Positions 18,645 to 27,119 of a DNA stretch of 64,000 nt are shown one piece after another. The translations under genes and the position numbers were made by a program. This DNA comes from Myxococcales bacterium (GTDB lineage: Bacteria > Myxococcota_A > Polyangia > Polyangiales > Polyangiaceae), in assembly GCA_016720545.1 (NCBI GenBank), contig JADKKK010000036.1:1-64000 (forward strand), written 5' to 3'. The notes beneath the pieces were generated by a model, which worked only from the letters and a program-made list of their open reading frames with translations, did no database searches and was not told the DNA's origin. Each line of letters opens with the position of its first letter. Position 1 is the stretch's first letter.

Positions 18645-20105
18645 GTGGACGAGAGCCAAGCCGCCAATCCCGAGCACCTCGACGTCCTCATCGTGGGCGC
18701 AGGCCTCTCGGGCATTTCCGCCGCGTATCACCTCCAGACCGCGTGCCCGGAGCGCTCGTACGCGGTCCTCGAGGCTCGCGACGACTTGGGGGGCACCTGG
18801 GACCTGTTTCGGTATCCAGGAATCCGCTCCGACTCCGACATGTACACGCTCGGTTACTCGTGGAAGCCGTGGGAGAGCCCCAAGGCCATCGCCGACGGTC
18901 CCGCCATCTTGGCCTACATCCGGGAGGCCGCGACCGAGAACGGCATCGACCGGGCGATCCGCTTCGGCTGCGAGGTGGTGAGCGCGCGGTGGTCCACCGC
19001 CGAGTCCCGCTGGACGGTGGAGGTGCGCGAGCGAGGGGCCGCGAAGGTGCTCACCTGCAGCTTCCTCTTCATGTGCTCGGGGTATTACGACTACGAGGCG
19101 GGCTACACCCCCGACTTCGTGGGGCGGGAGCTCTTCCGCGGGGTGATCGTGCACCCGCAGCGCTGGACCCCTGACGTCGAGTACGCGGGGAAGAAGGTCG
19201 TCGTGATCGGCTCGGGCGCGACCGCGGTGACCCTCGTTCCGGAGCTCGCGAAGCGCGCCGCGAAGGTGACGATGCTCCAACGGTCTCCCTCGTACGTGGC
19301 GTCCCTGCCGGAGCGAGACCGCTTCGCGACCACCGCCCGCGAGCGCCTCCCCGGCGCCGCCTACGCGCTCACGCGATGGAAGAACGTCGCGTTCGGGTTC
19401 GGGTTCTACAGGTTCTGCAAGCGCTACCCGGCGCAGGCGAAGCGCATGCTCGTCAATCTGGTGCGCAAGGAGCTCCGGGGCACGGTCGACGTCGACAAGC
19501 ACTTCACCCCGACGTACGACCCCTGGGACCAGCGCGTCTGCGTCGTCCCGAACGGCGACCTCTTCGAGGCCCTCCGCAGCGGCCGGGCCGAGGTGGTCAC
19601 GGACCACATTGAGACGTTCACCGAGACCGGCCTGCGACTCCGCTCCGGCGCCGAGCTCGAGGCCGATGTGGTGGTCACCGCCACGGGCCTCCAGCTCAAG
19701 TTCGCGGGCGGAGTCGAGCTCTTCGTCGACGGCCTGCGCGTAGAGCCGCAGAAGACCATGACCTACAAGGGAATGATGTGCAGCGACGTACCGAACCTCG
19801 CGCTCGCCATCGGGTACACGAACGCGTCGTGGACACTCAAGTGCGACCTCACGTGCGAGTTCGTGTGCCGCCTGCTCAACACCCTGCGCGACGAGGGGCA
19901 CACGCGCGTGATCGCCCGACGGCCGGGGCCCCACGTGAGGGAGGCGCCGGCGATCGACTTCACCTCCGGCTACGTGCGGCGGGCCATCGACCAGTTCCCG
20001 CGCCAGGGCACGGTGGCGCCGTGGAAGCTCTACCAGAACTACCCGCTCGACCTGGTCGCGCTGAGGCACGCGCCGCTCAAGGACGGCACGCTCGAGTTCT
20101 CCTGA
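18645..20105 (+). CDS. Flavin monooxygenase, Baeyer-Villiger type
   Basis: The 486-residue product has a GTG start behind GAAAGGAGC. LIVGAGLSGISAAYHL is the FAD-binding GxGxxG, and LGGTWDLFRYPGIRSDSDMY is typical of the family. FRGVIVHPQRW fits the Baeyer-Villiger fingerprint FxGxxxHxxxW exactly. VVVIGSGATAVTLVPEL is the NADPH-binding GxGxxA, and VVVTATGLQL is the ATG motif. Enzymes of this type insert oxygen next to ketones or oxidise heteroatoms using NADPH and O2. The native substrate cannot be told. It is a single gene downstream of the six-gene locus, separated by about 105 bp that include short gacgac repeats. Confidence 0.87.
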   Translation: MDESQAANPEHLDVLIVGAGLSGISAAYHLQTACPERSYAVLEARDDLGGTWDLFRYPGIRSDSDMYTLGYSWKPWESPKAIADGPAILAYIREAATENGIDRAIRFGCEVVSARWSTAESRWTVEVRERGAAKVLTCSFLFMCSGYYDYEAGYTPDFVGRELFRGVIVHPQRWTPDVEYAGKKVVVIGSGATAVTLVPELAKRAAKVTMLQRSPSYVASLPERDRFATTARERLPGAAYALTRWKNVAFGFGFYRFCKRYPAQAKRMLVNLVRKELRGTVDVDKHFTPTYDPWDQRVCVVPNGDLFEALRSGRAEVVTDHIETFTETGLRLRSGAELEADVVVTATGLQLKFAGGVELFVDGLRVEPQKTMTYKGMMCSDVPNLALAIGYTNASWTLKCDLTCEFVCRLLNTLRDEGHTRVIARRPGPHVREAPAIDFTSGYVRRAIDQFPRQGTVAPWKLYQNYPLDLVALRHAPLKDGTLEFS

Positions 20106-20184
20106 CGCGTCCTCATGACGCGCGCCGGCGGGGCCGGGCGATCCGTGCATCGATCTCGTGGCGCGGCGGCGCTAGTCTCGGGCC

Positions 20185-22164
20185 GTGACCCCTAACGCAC
20201 CGCCCCCGCGCGACCCCGGGCAGCCGCCCGCGACGCTCGTCGACGAGACGTCCCCGCGCGCGCCGTCACCTCGCGAGGCGGACTCCGACGCCCTCACGCT
20301 GCCGCCGCTCGACGATCCGCGATCGGGGCCGCGGGTCACCGCGCCCGAGTCGCGCCCCGCCCCATCGTCTCGCTACGTCGCCAAGGCGACCCTCGGCGAG
20401 GGCGGCATGGGCGTCGTGTCGCTCAGCCACGACGTGCACATCGGGCGCGACGTGGCGATCAAGACCATCCGCCCCGACCGCAACGCGCAGCCCGACCTGA
20501 AGGCGCGCTTCCTCCGCGAGGCGCGCGTCCAGGGGCGCCTCGAGCACCCCTCGATCGTGCCGGTGTACGACCTCGGCACCGACGAGACGGGCGCCGCGTA
20601 TTTCGCGATGAAGCGGGTGAACGGCGCCACCCTCGCCGACATCGTGGAGCTCCTCTCGAAGGGCGACCACGCCACCGCCGAGAAGTACTCGCGCCACCGG
20701 CTGCTCGGCGCCTTCGGCAGCGTGTGCCTCGCGATCGATTTCGCCCACGAGCGCGGCGTCATCCACCGCGATCTGAAGCCCGGGAACGTCATGATTGGCG
20801 ACTTCGGCGAGGTCTACGTGCTCGACTGGGGCGTCGCGAAGGTCGACGACGAGGCCGATCTCCAGGGCTCGTCCGACGACGTCACGGGCTCGCGGACGCG
20901 CGCGGGCAGCTACGTGGGCACGCTCGGCTACATGTCGCCGGAGCAGCTCACGGGCGGCGCCGTGGGCCGCGCGGGCGACGTGTTCTCGCTCGGGGCCGTG
21001 CTCTTCGAGCTGCTCACCTACGCGCCGCTCATCCAGGGCGACGCGACGCAGCTCCGCGCGCAGACGCTCCTCGGGGTCGATGCGCAGGCGAGCACCCGCG
21101 CGCCCCATCGGGCGGTCCCGCCGGCGCTCGAGGCCATCTGCGTGCGCGCGACGTCGAAGAGCGCGCTCGACCGGTTCGCGACGACCCGCGAGATGTACGA
21201 GGCCCTCCAGCACTACCTGGACGGCGACCAAGAGCGAGAGCGACGGCGCGAGCTGTCGCAGCAGTACGCCCGCGCCGCGTCGCCGCGGGCGGAGCTCGCG
21301 CTAGCCGACCAAGACCCGAGCAACGAGGCGCGCGAGCAGGCCATGCGCGACGTGGGCAACGCGCTCGCGCTCGACGCCAAGAACCTCACCGCGCTGCGCA
21401 CGATGACCCGCCTCATGGTGCACCCGCCGCGCAAGACCCCGCCCGACGCCGCGGCCGCGATGGAGCAGTCGCGCCTTGCTCTCATGCGGGTCACCGCCCG
21501 CATCGGCGCCTTCGCCTTCGGTTCGTGGTTCGCTTGGCTCCCGCTCCTCGTGTGGATGGGGCTGCGCAGCCCGCTCACCGTGGCCTTCATCTCAGCGGCC
21601 CTCGGCGGGGCGCTCGTGCTCTGTCTGGTCGAGCAGCGCGAGTCGGCCACGCCGAAGGACGCGATGAGCGCGGGCATCGTGGCGCTCGGGCTCGCGGGTC
21701 TCGCGGCGCTCACGCGCCTCTTCGGTCCGCTCGTGCTCATTCCCACGGCCGCGTTCGGCTTCGCTATCACCTTCGGGCTGAACCACTTCCGGCCGCGGCT
21801 CGGGGTCGTCGCCTTCGCCGCGAGCCTCGCCGTCGTGTTTGTGCCCACGGCGCTCGAATACGCGGGCGTGCTGCCTCCCTCGTATTCATTCGAGGGCGGG
21901 CGACTCCAGGTGCTCCCGCAGATCGCCCAGTTCCCCGCGGAGGCGACGCTGCTCATGCTGTGCGTCGCCAACCTGCTCCTCATCAGCGCCATCTGGTGGC
22001 TCACGCGGCGCGTCCAGCGCGCCCTCGCCGACGCCGAGACCCGAGTGGCCATCCAGGCGTGGCACCTTCGGCTCATGGTGCCCGAGGAGGCCCGCCACGC
22101 CGTGCGCGCGCCCACCGTGCGATCCGGTCGGGTGACGCTGGAGAAGCTGCCCGTCGATCCATAG
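20185..22164 (+). CDS. Ser/Thr protein kinase with C-terminal polytopic membrane domain
   Basis: The 659-residue product has a GTG start. The Hanks-type kinase domain is at about 55-345: LGEGGMGVV (Gly loop), VAIKTI (ATP-binding Lys), GVIHRDLKPGNVMI (catalytic loop), VLDWGVAK (metal-binding Asp, DWG instead of DFG) and GTLGYMSPEQL (activation segment). After a helical linker come about six hydrophobic segments (GSWFAWLPLLVWMG, FISAALGGALVLCLVE, GLAGLAALTRLFGPLVLIP and others), and a roughly 50-residue cytoplasmic tail ends the protein. Membrane kinases of this design are numerous in myxobacteria and sense unknown signals. The start is close to the monooxygenase stop, but there is no sign of a shared role. 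Confidence 0.88.
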   Translation: MTPNAPPPRDPGQPPATLVDETSPRAPSPREADSDALTLPPLDDPRSGPRVTAPESRPAPSSRYVAKATLGEGGMGVVSLSHDVHIGRDVAIKTIRPDRNAQPDLKARFLREARVQGRLEHPSIVPVYDLGTDETGAAYFAMKRVNGATLADIVELLSKGDHATAEKYSRHRLLGAFGSVCLAIDFAHERGVIHRDLKPGNVMIGDFGEVYVLDWGVAKVDDEADLQGSSDDVTGSRTRAGSYVGTLGYMSPEQLTGGAVGRAGDVFSLGAVLFELLTYAPLIQGDATQLRAQTLLGVDAQASTRAPHRAVPPALEAICVRATSKSALDRFATTREMYEALQHYLDGDQERERRRELSQQYARAASPRAELALADQDPSNEAREQAMRDVGNALALDAKNLTALRTMTRLMVHPPRKTPPDAAAAMEQSRLALMRVTARIGAFAFGSWFAWLPLLVWMGLRSPLTVAFISAALGGALVLCLVEQRESATPKDAMSAGIVALGLAGLAALTRLFGPLVLIPTAAFGFAITFGLNHFRPRLGVVAFAASLAVVFVPTALEYAGVLPPSYSFEGGRLQVLPQIAQFPAEATLLMLCVANLLLISAIWWLTRRVQRALADAETRVAIQAWHLRLMVPEEARHAVRAPTVRSGRVTLEKLPVDP

Positions 22165-22179
22165 GGGCTCAGCACGGCG

Positions 22180-22683
22180 TCAACCGTCGACGCGGCCCGC
22201 GTGCGGCGCGTGCTCCGCCGCCACGGCGCGCGCCACCTGGGGCGCCCGGGTGACCGCGTGATGGAGGCCCATGCCCACGGCCATCGCGAGCACGAAGAGC
22301 GGCGCCTCGGCCGAGCCGGCCGCCAGCGACGCCAGCGCAGGGCCCGGGCACACCCCCGAGAGGCCCCAGCCCACGCCGAAGGCGGCCGCGCCGACCACGA
22401 GCGACGCGTCGATGGCGGTGAGCCGCGGCTCGGCGAACGACGATCGCGCGAGGGGCTTGGTGCGCGCCTCGATTCGCCGCCGCGCGAGCGCGAGCGTGCC
22501 GATGGCGCCCACCATCACGAAGGCGAGGCTTGGATCCCAACGCCCGGTGAAGTCGAGGAAGCCGCGCACCTTCGTGGTGTCCGTCATGCCAGACAGTACG
22601 AGGCCCAACGCGAACACGGCGCCCGCGAACGTCGCCGCCAGCCCCGAGAGCGCTCGCGCTCGGTCCTGGCCACGCCCGCTCAC
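22180..22683 (-). CDS. YeeE/YedE-family membrane protein, second half-transporter (DUF6691-like)
   Basis: The 167-residue product has four to five hydrophobic segments. The signature region reads AAAFGVGWGLSGVCPGPALA, with a Cys in the putative path for thiosulfate or sulfide-like sulfur. The first segment is FAGAVFALGLVLSGMTD. GTG at 22683 overlaps the stop of the upstream gene by four bases (GTGA), so the two are translationally coupled and probably form a heteromeric pore that replaces a single YeeE. The family moves inorganic sulfur compounds across the inner membrane. The last residues are Ala/His-rich. Confidence 0.82.
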   Translation of the reverse strand: MSGRGQDRARALSGLAATFAGAVFALGLVLSGMTDTTKVRGFLDFTGRWDPSLAFVMVGAIGTLALARRRIEARTKPLARSSFAEPRLTAIDASLVVGAAAFGVGWGLSGVCPGPALASLAAGSAEAPLFVLAMAVGMGLHHAVTRAPQVARAVAAEHAPHAGRVDG

Positions 22684-23099
22684 GAGGCGCCCCCGCGGCT
22701 CGCGTACGTGGCCAGCGCGCCGAACGCGATGAACGTGAGCGTCGCGACCACGCTGCGCGCAGAGAGGCGGCTCAGCCCCGACACGCCGTGCCCGCTGGTG
22801 CACCCATTGGAGAGGCGCGTCCCGAACCCCACAAGGAGCCCTGCACCCACGATTCCAAGCGGTGCGCCGCGCGGCGCGACGAACGCCCCGGGCAGCGCGA
22901 GGTGGAGCGCGGCCCCCGCCCCGACGAGCCCCGCGAGGAACGGCACGCGCCAGCGCAGGCTCCGCCCGGGCTCGACGAGGCTCTGCGCGAGGATGCCGCT
23001 CAGGCCCGCGACCCGCCCCTCGACGAGCAAGAGCAGCGACGCGCTCCCGCCAATGAGCGCGCCGCCGAGCAGCGCAGTGGCCGACATTATGAGAGACAT
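22680..23099 (-). CDS. YeeE/YedE-family membrane protein, first half-transporter
   Basis: The 139-residue product has N-terminal ALLGGALIGGSASLLLLVEG, several more membrane segments, and the diagnostic LSNGCTSGHGVSGLSRLSAR, in which the Cys is the substrate-relaying residue of thiosulfate-type transporters. It is half the size of E. coli YeeE, and its partner is encoded immediately downstream. A perfect -10 box lies only 7 nt upstream of the ATG, implying a leaderless message. A sulfur-trafficking operon is present elsewhere in the window (54.7-59.5 kb), but no direct link can be shown. Confidence 0.85.
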   Translation of the reverse strand: MSLIMSATALLGGALIGGSASLLLLVEGRVAGLSGILAQSLVEPGRSLRWRVPFLAGLVGAGAALHLALPGAFVAPRGAPLGIVGAGLLVGFGTRLSNGCTSGHGVSGLSRLSARSVVATLTFIAFGALATYASRGGAS

Positions 23100-23106
23100 G
23101 GCGTCT

Positions 23107-23134
23107 ATTATAACGACGGAGACAAAGGGCGCAA
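23107..23134 (-). promoter_or_regulatory. Sigma70-type promoter of the yeeE/yedE pair, predicted leaderless
   Basis: On the minus strand, TTGCGC (23134-23129) is followed after 16 nt by a perfect TATAAT (23112-23107). The ATG of the first transporter gene begins 7 nt further on, so initiation at the usual distance would place the 5' end of the transcript at or within one base of the start codon. No ribosome-binding site fits in the gap. Confidence 0.6.
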
Positions 23135-23150
23135 GCGCGCTCCGAGCGCG

Positions 23151-24690
23151 TTACGCGGCGAGCCCGAGCCCCGCCTGAACGCCGCGGAAGAGCGCGAGCG
23201 CGATATCCGACGGAGGCAGGCCGACGACCGCGCGGGTGTCCGCATCAAAGGTCTGCGCGCACTCCGCCGCGAGGTCGCGCAGGGCCTCGCGCTCCGCGAC
23301 GCGAACGACGGCGAGCTCCGCCTCGTCGAGCCTCGCGACCAGCCACGCGTCGAGGTCCCACGACAGCGCCGCGTGCTCGGTCTCCTCCTGGGCTATCGCC
23401 GTCATGGCGCGCCGCACGTCGGGCGAGCCCGAGGCGCGCGCCTGGTAGTGGGCGAGGAGCGCGCCGTAGGTCTCACGCACGCACCCCTCCCGGCGGTTCT
23501 CGACGGCCATCGCGAGCAGCGAGCGCGGGAGGAAGGCCCCCGCGACCACCTCGGGCACCGTGGCCGCGCGCTCCGCGGCGAGCGCGCCGATCGCGCGCGC
23601 GTGGCGTCGCTCGTCTTCGGCGGCGGCGAGCGCCCGGGCCACCAGCCCCTCGGGTGCCCCATGCGCGCCGAGCTCCGCGGCCATGCGCTCGAACGCGATC
23701 ACGCTGGCCGCCTCGAGGTGCGCCATCGACGCGAAGTACGCGCCCGCGCACGACGCCAGGTCTGCCAGGCCGCCCGCCCCGTTCGTGTTTTGCGCCCCCC
23801 GGTCGGTTGCCAGGCCGCCCTCGCCTCGGCTCGCTTTGCGTGTTCGCCGGCTCGAGGCCCGCGGGCTTTCGCCCCGCGACGGGGCAACCGGTCGTCGGCT
23901 GCTCCTTCACGCGCACGCGCGCCTCTTCGGTCACCACGCCGGCGGGCGTCACGCGGAAGGAGATCTCGTCGACCGTATCGTAGCTCTTCGTGGGGTCCTT
24001 CGGATCCTGGGCGCACTGCGCGTCGATCACCTTCACGGAGAACGTGCCGTCGGCGTGTTGGAGCACGTTGTTCTTGCCCGACTCGCACGCGACGTAGTGA
24101 CGCGCCTCCACCGCCGCCACGGCCTCCGTGGGAGTGTCGATCGGCAAGAAGCCCTTTTTCACGTCCTCGCGCTTGCCGATGACGGCCACCGTGTCGCCGC
24201 TGGTGGTGCGCACCTGGCGGGCCGGGAACGGCGGGCAGAACCCCTGACACGCCGACCAGTACGGCGTGGCCGGCTCGAAAGCGTCGAGCGCCGTGCTGCA
24301 CGCCGTGGGGTCGTTGGCCTTCGAGCACGCGAGCCCCACCTTGTGCGTAGAGGGCTTCATGCCGGTGGGCTTGCTGTCGCCCGAGAGCTCATAGCCCCCG
24401 AGGAACTGCACGCCCGACGCCAGCGTCGCGTCCTTCGGGAACAGATAGCTTCGTTCGTCGTCGGAGAGGCACACGCTGAGCGCGAAGGGCGGGAGCGTCC
24501 CGCCGTCGCCGGGCGGACGCGCGTCCGGCGTGGCGCCGTCGGGCAGCGCGCCGTCGGTGAGCGCGCCGTCCACCCCGGCGTCTGCGCCCGCGTCGGGCTC
24601 GACGGCGATCGCGCCGCTGCAGCCGACGGTGACAGCCGTGGCGCCAAGGAGAGAAGCGAAGAGGGCGTGGAGGCGGAGGGACGTGGTCAT
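23151..24690 (-). CDS. Lipoprotein with C-terminal ferritin-like diiron domain (one frame break)
   Basis: The ATG at 24690 opens a lipoprotein signal (LLGATAVTVGC) and an Asp/Gly/Pro linker. A roughly 240-residue domain follows with paired Cys (ACSKANDPTACS, CQGFCPPFP, YVACESGKNN) and a lone INDEL near 23800-23850. The final 190 residues, from SMAHLEAASVIAFERMAAEL to FRGVQAGLGLAA, are in the next frame. They show a four-helix ferritin-like pattern: EAASVIAFERM, AAAEDERRHARAIG and AIAQEETEHAALSW supply Glu and ExxH ligands for a diiron site. Joined, the product is about 510 residues. The ferritin-like half could also be an independent gene, but it lacks a good start. Possible roles are iron or peroxide handling at the cell surface. 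Confidence 0.7.
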
Positions 24691-24908
24691 GCCCTCGCTC
24701 AAGCAATCCGCGTGCCCGTCGATTCGGGCCGAAGTCCGCTGGTTTCGGCGGGGCGCCGACCTCGGTGGCACGCCCCGGCTCACGACCCGCCGGCTTGGCC
24801 CTGCCGGCGCGGATCATTTTTCACGCAACGCAGGTTTCACGCAACGCGGAGCGCGCCCCCGCCGAGAGGGGCTCGTCGGGCACGAACGCCCCTTCGGAGA
24901 ACCACCCC

Positions 24909-26117
24909 ATGCGCACCTCGAACGCCCTCGCCCCCTCGCTCTTCATGGCCCTCGTCTTCGCCTTCGGCTCCGCCGCCTGCGCGATCGACCCCGCAGCTCC
25001 GGGGGCCTCCCCCACCGATCCCTCGGCGCCGGCCACGGCCCCTCTGCCTGGGCCCATCGGGCCGCCGGCCGCGCTCGACTTCACGCCCTCGAACTTCGAC
25101 CTCCGCGGAGTCGACGTCGCGAAGCTCGGCGACGTGGTCGTCGACGAGGCGCGCTGCGACGTGCGCTCCGACGAGGCCGACGCGTGCAGGTCGATCGACC
25201 CCGCCCGCACCGCCTTCAAGCTCGTGGACCAGCCAGGCGGCGGGAAGCTAGGCGTGTACTTTGCACGCAACTGGCGCGTCGAGCCCAACGCCGCGATCCA
25301 GGTCGCCGGGCCCTACGCGATCGCGTTCGTCGCGCTCGACACGTTCTCTCTCGAGGGCTCGCTCGACGTGTCCGCCCGCGGCGACGCGGTGTCGCCCGGC
25401 GGCTTCAAGGCGCCCCACAACAGCGGCGGCGGCAAGGTCGACGGCGCGGGCAAGGGCGGCGGCCGCGCGGGCACCTCGAGCAGCGGCGCGGGGGGCGGCG
25501 GGTACTGCGGCGCCGGAGGCCGAGGCGGCAGGAACGATCCTTCGGCGACCGCGAGCGCGGGCGGCGGCGTCTACGGCTCCGACGCGCTCGTCCCTCTCGT
25601 GGGCGGCTCATCGGGCGGCCTCGGCGAGATCACGGCGGGCAGCGGCGGCGGCGCCGTGCAGCTCGTCGCGGGCCGCAGGCTCGTCATCGGCCCCCTCGGG
25701 GTCGTCAGCGCCGGCGGCGGCGGCGGCACCTTCGGCGGCGGGCCAGGCGCCAAGCAGCAGCCGGGCTCCGGCGGCGGCTCGGGCGGCGCGATCCTGCTCG
25801 AGGCGCCCGTGGTCGAGCACGCCGGGCTCGTCGCGGCCAACGGGGGCGCCGGCGGCGGCCGGGAGCAAGGCCAAGACGCCCGCGCGAGCGAGGCGCCCGC
25901 CACGAGCGCCTACTCCAGCGAGGGCACGGCCGGCGGCGAGGGCAGCGCCGACGCGACGGTCGCTGGCGGCGACGGCGTCGCCATCCCCGACTACGCCGGC
26001 ACGGGCGGCGGCGGCGGCGCGGGGCGCGTGCGCGTCAACGCCGACCGCGCGACGCTCACCGGGAAGCTCTCGCCCGCGCTCGGACAGTGCGCGACGCAGG
26101 GTCGGCTCAAGCGGTGA
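24909..26117 (+). CDS. Gly-rich surface lipoprotein, function unknown
   Basis: The 402-residue product has a lipobox near the N-terminus (FGSAACAID) and a Pro/Ala/Thr linker. A short folded part (FTPSNFDLRGVDVAKLGD, CDVRSDEADACRSID) is followed by a long Gly-rich, low-complexity body from about residue 155 to 390 built from GGG-containing turns and short beta segments (VQLVAGRRLVIGPLGVVSAG, AILLEAPVVEHAGLVAANGG). Such proteins, common in myxobacteria, resemble beta-helical or Gly-rich adhesin-type exoproteins. The frame is intact despite the composition. It diverges from the ferritin-like lipoprotein gene. Confidence 0.75.
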   Translation: MRTSNALAPSLFMALVFAFGSAACAIDPAAPGASPTDPSAPATAPLPGPIGPPAALDFTPSNFDLRGVDVAKLGDVVVDEARCDVRSDEADACRSIDPARTAFKLVDQPGGGKLGVYFARNWRVEPNAAIQVAGPYAIAFVALDTFSLEGSLDVSARGDAVSPGGFKAPHNSGGGKVDGAGKGGGRAGTSSSGAGGGGYCGAGGRGGRNDPSATASAGGGVYGSDALVPLVGGSSGGLGEITAGSGGGAVQLVAGRRLVIGPLGVVSAGGGGGTFGGGPGAKQQPGSGGGSGGAILLEAPVVEHAGLVAANGGAGGGREQGQDARASEAPATSAYSSEGTAGGEGSADATVAGGDGVAIPDYAGTGGGGGAGRVRVNADRATLTGKLSPALGQCATQGRLKR

Positions 26118-26204
26118 CACCGCGGGCGGCGTCGCGGGCGCCGCCATTCAAGTGCACTTTGCACACATCGGCGACACGAGGCGCGTGTCGGGGCGAGGCC
26201 GCGC

Positions 26205-27029
26205 TCACTCGAGCTTGAACACGCGCTTCGCGTTGCCGCTCAGGAAGAGCCCCTTGGCCTCGTCGTCGAGCGCGAGCGAGTCGACCTGGGCGAGGCAGCT
26301 GCCCGGGAGCATCATGGGGTAGTTGCTCCCGAACAGCACCTTTCGGCGCCCGTGGCCGCGCATGTAGGCCACGAGCTGCGCTGGGTAGCGGCTCGGCTTG
26401 TACGCCGAGGTGTCGATGTACACGTTCGGGTATTTCGTGGCGAGCGCGATCATCTCGTCGGTCCACGGATACCCGATATGCCCGCCCACGATCACGAGCT
26501 CGGGGAAGTCGAGAGCCACCTCGTCGAGATAGGGAATCGGCCTCCCAGGGTCGGAGCGACACAGCGGGCCCGCGTGGCCTACCTGCAGGCAGAACGGAAT
26601 GCCCAGCTCGATGCACTCCGCGTAGAGCGGATAATACTGTGCGGCGTTCGGCGGCGCGTTCCACAGCCACGGCAGCATGCGCAGCGCGCGGAAGCCGAGG
26701 GTCTTCACGGCGCGCCGCAGCTCCCGCACGGCGTCCATCGGCCGAGAGAGATTGACCGAGGCCACTCCCACGTAGAGCTCGGGCGCGGAGGCGACCACGG
26801 CGGCGACCTCGTCGTTCGAGAGCAGCGGCCCGGAGGGGCCCCACCACGCGGTGACCAGCGCACGCGTCACGCCGGCCGAGGTGAGGGCCGCCGTGGTGAG
26901 CTCGTGGGGTATCTCGTCGGGGACCTCGGCGTCGGCGCTCCAGCGGCGCAGGGTCTGGAACATCGGGTTCCGCGCGAAGGCGGGGGTGGGGTGTTGAATC
27001 CACGCGTCGACAATTTGGGGAGCGCTCAC
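26205..27029 (-). CDS. Amidohydrolase-2 family protein (TIM-barrel metal-dependent hydrolase)
   Basis: The 274-residue product starts with GTG and shows the Amidohydro_2 order: IVDAWIQHPTPAF at the first strand, ALVTAWWGPSGPL, LGFRALRMLPWLWNAPP, IPFCLQVGH, LVIVGGHIGYPWTDEMIA, NVYIDTSAY and KVLFGSNYPM. Members hydrolyse or decarboxylate small aromatic or cyclic acids. The usual HxH after strand one is reduced to a lone His (IQH), so metal binding may differ. GH, GGH and GSN sites remain. It is flanked by a Gly-rich lipoprotein gene (convergent) and a CAP-domain gene (divergent). No pathway context is visible. Confidence 0.82.
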   Translation of the reverse strand: MSAPQIVDAWIQHPTPAFARNPMFQTLRRWSADAEVPDEIPHELTTAALTSAGVTRALVTAWWGPSGPLLSNDEVAAVVASAPELYVGVASVNLSRPMDAVRELRRAVKTLGFRALRMLPWLWNAPPNAAQYYPLYAECIELGIPFCLQVGHAGPLCRSDPGRPIPYLDEVALDFPELVIVGGHIGYPWTDEMIALATKYPNVYIDTSAYKPSRYPAQLVAYMRGHGRRKVLFGSNYPMMLPGSCLAQVDSLALDDEAKGLFLSGNAKRVFKLE

Positions 27030-27119
27030 GCGGCCGAGCGTATCTCGCCTCGGCGAGGCCGCAACCGAGGCCTTCGCCGCCGCGCGTGACCTCCGGCGGG
27101 GGAGGCGCGACAATGCGGC

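Noticed and set aside
20185..22164. Kinase inactive because DFG is DWG
   Set aside because: The metal-binding Asp is kept and Trp for Phe is common in bacterial Ser/Thr kinases; the other catalytic residues are present.
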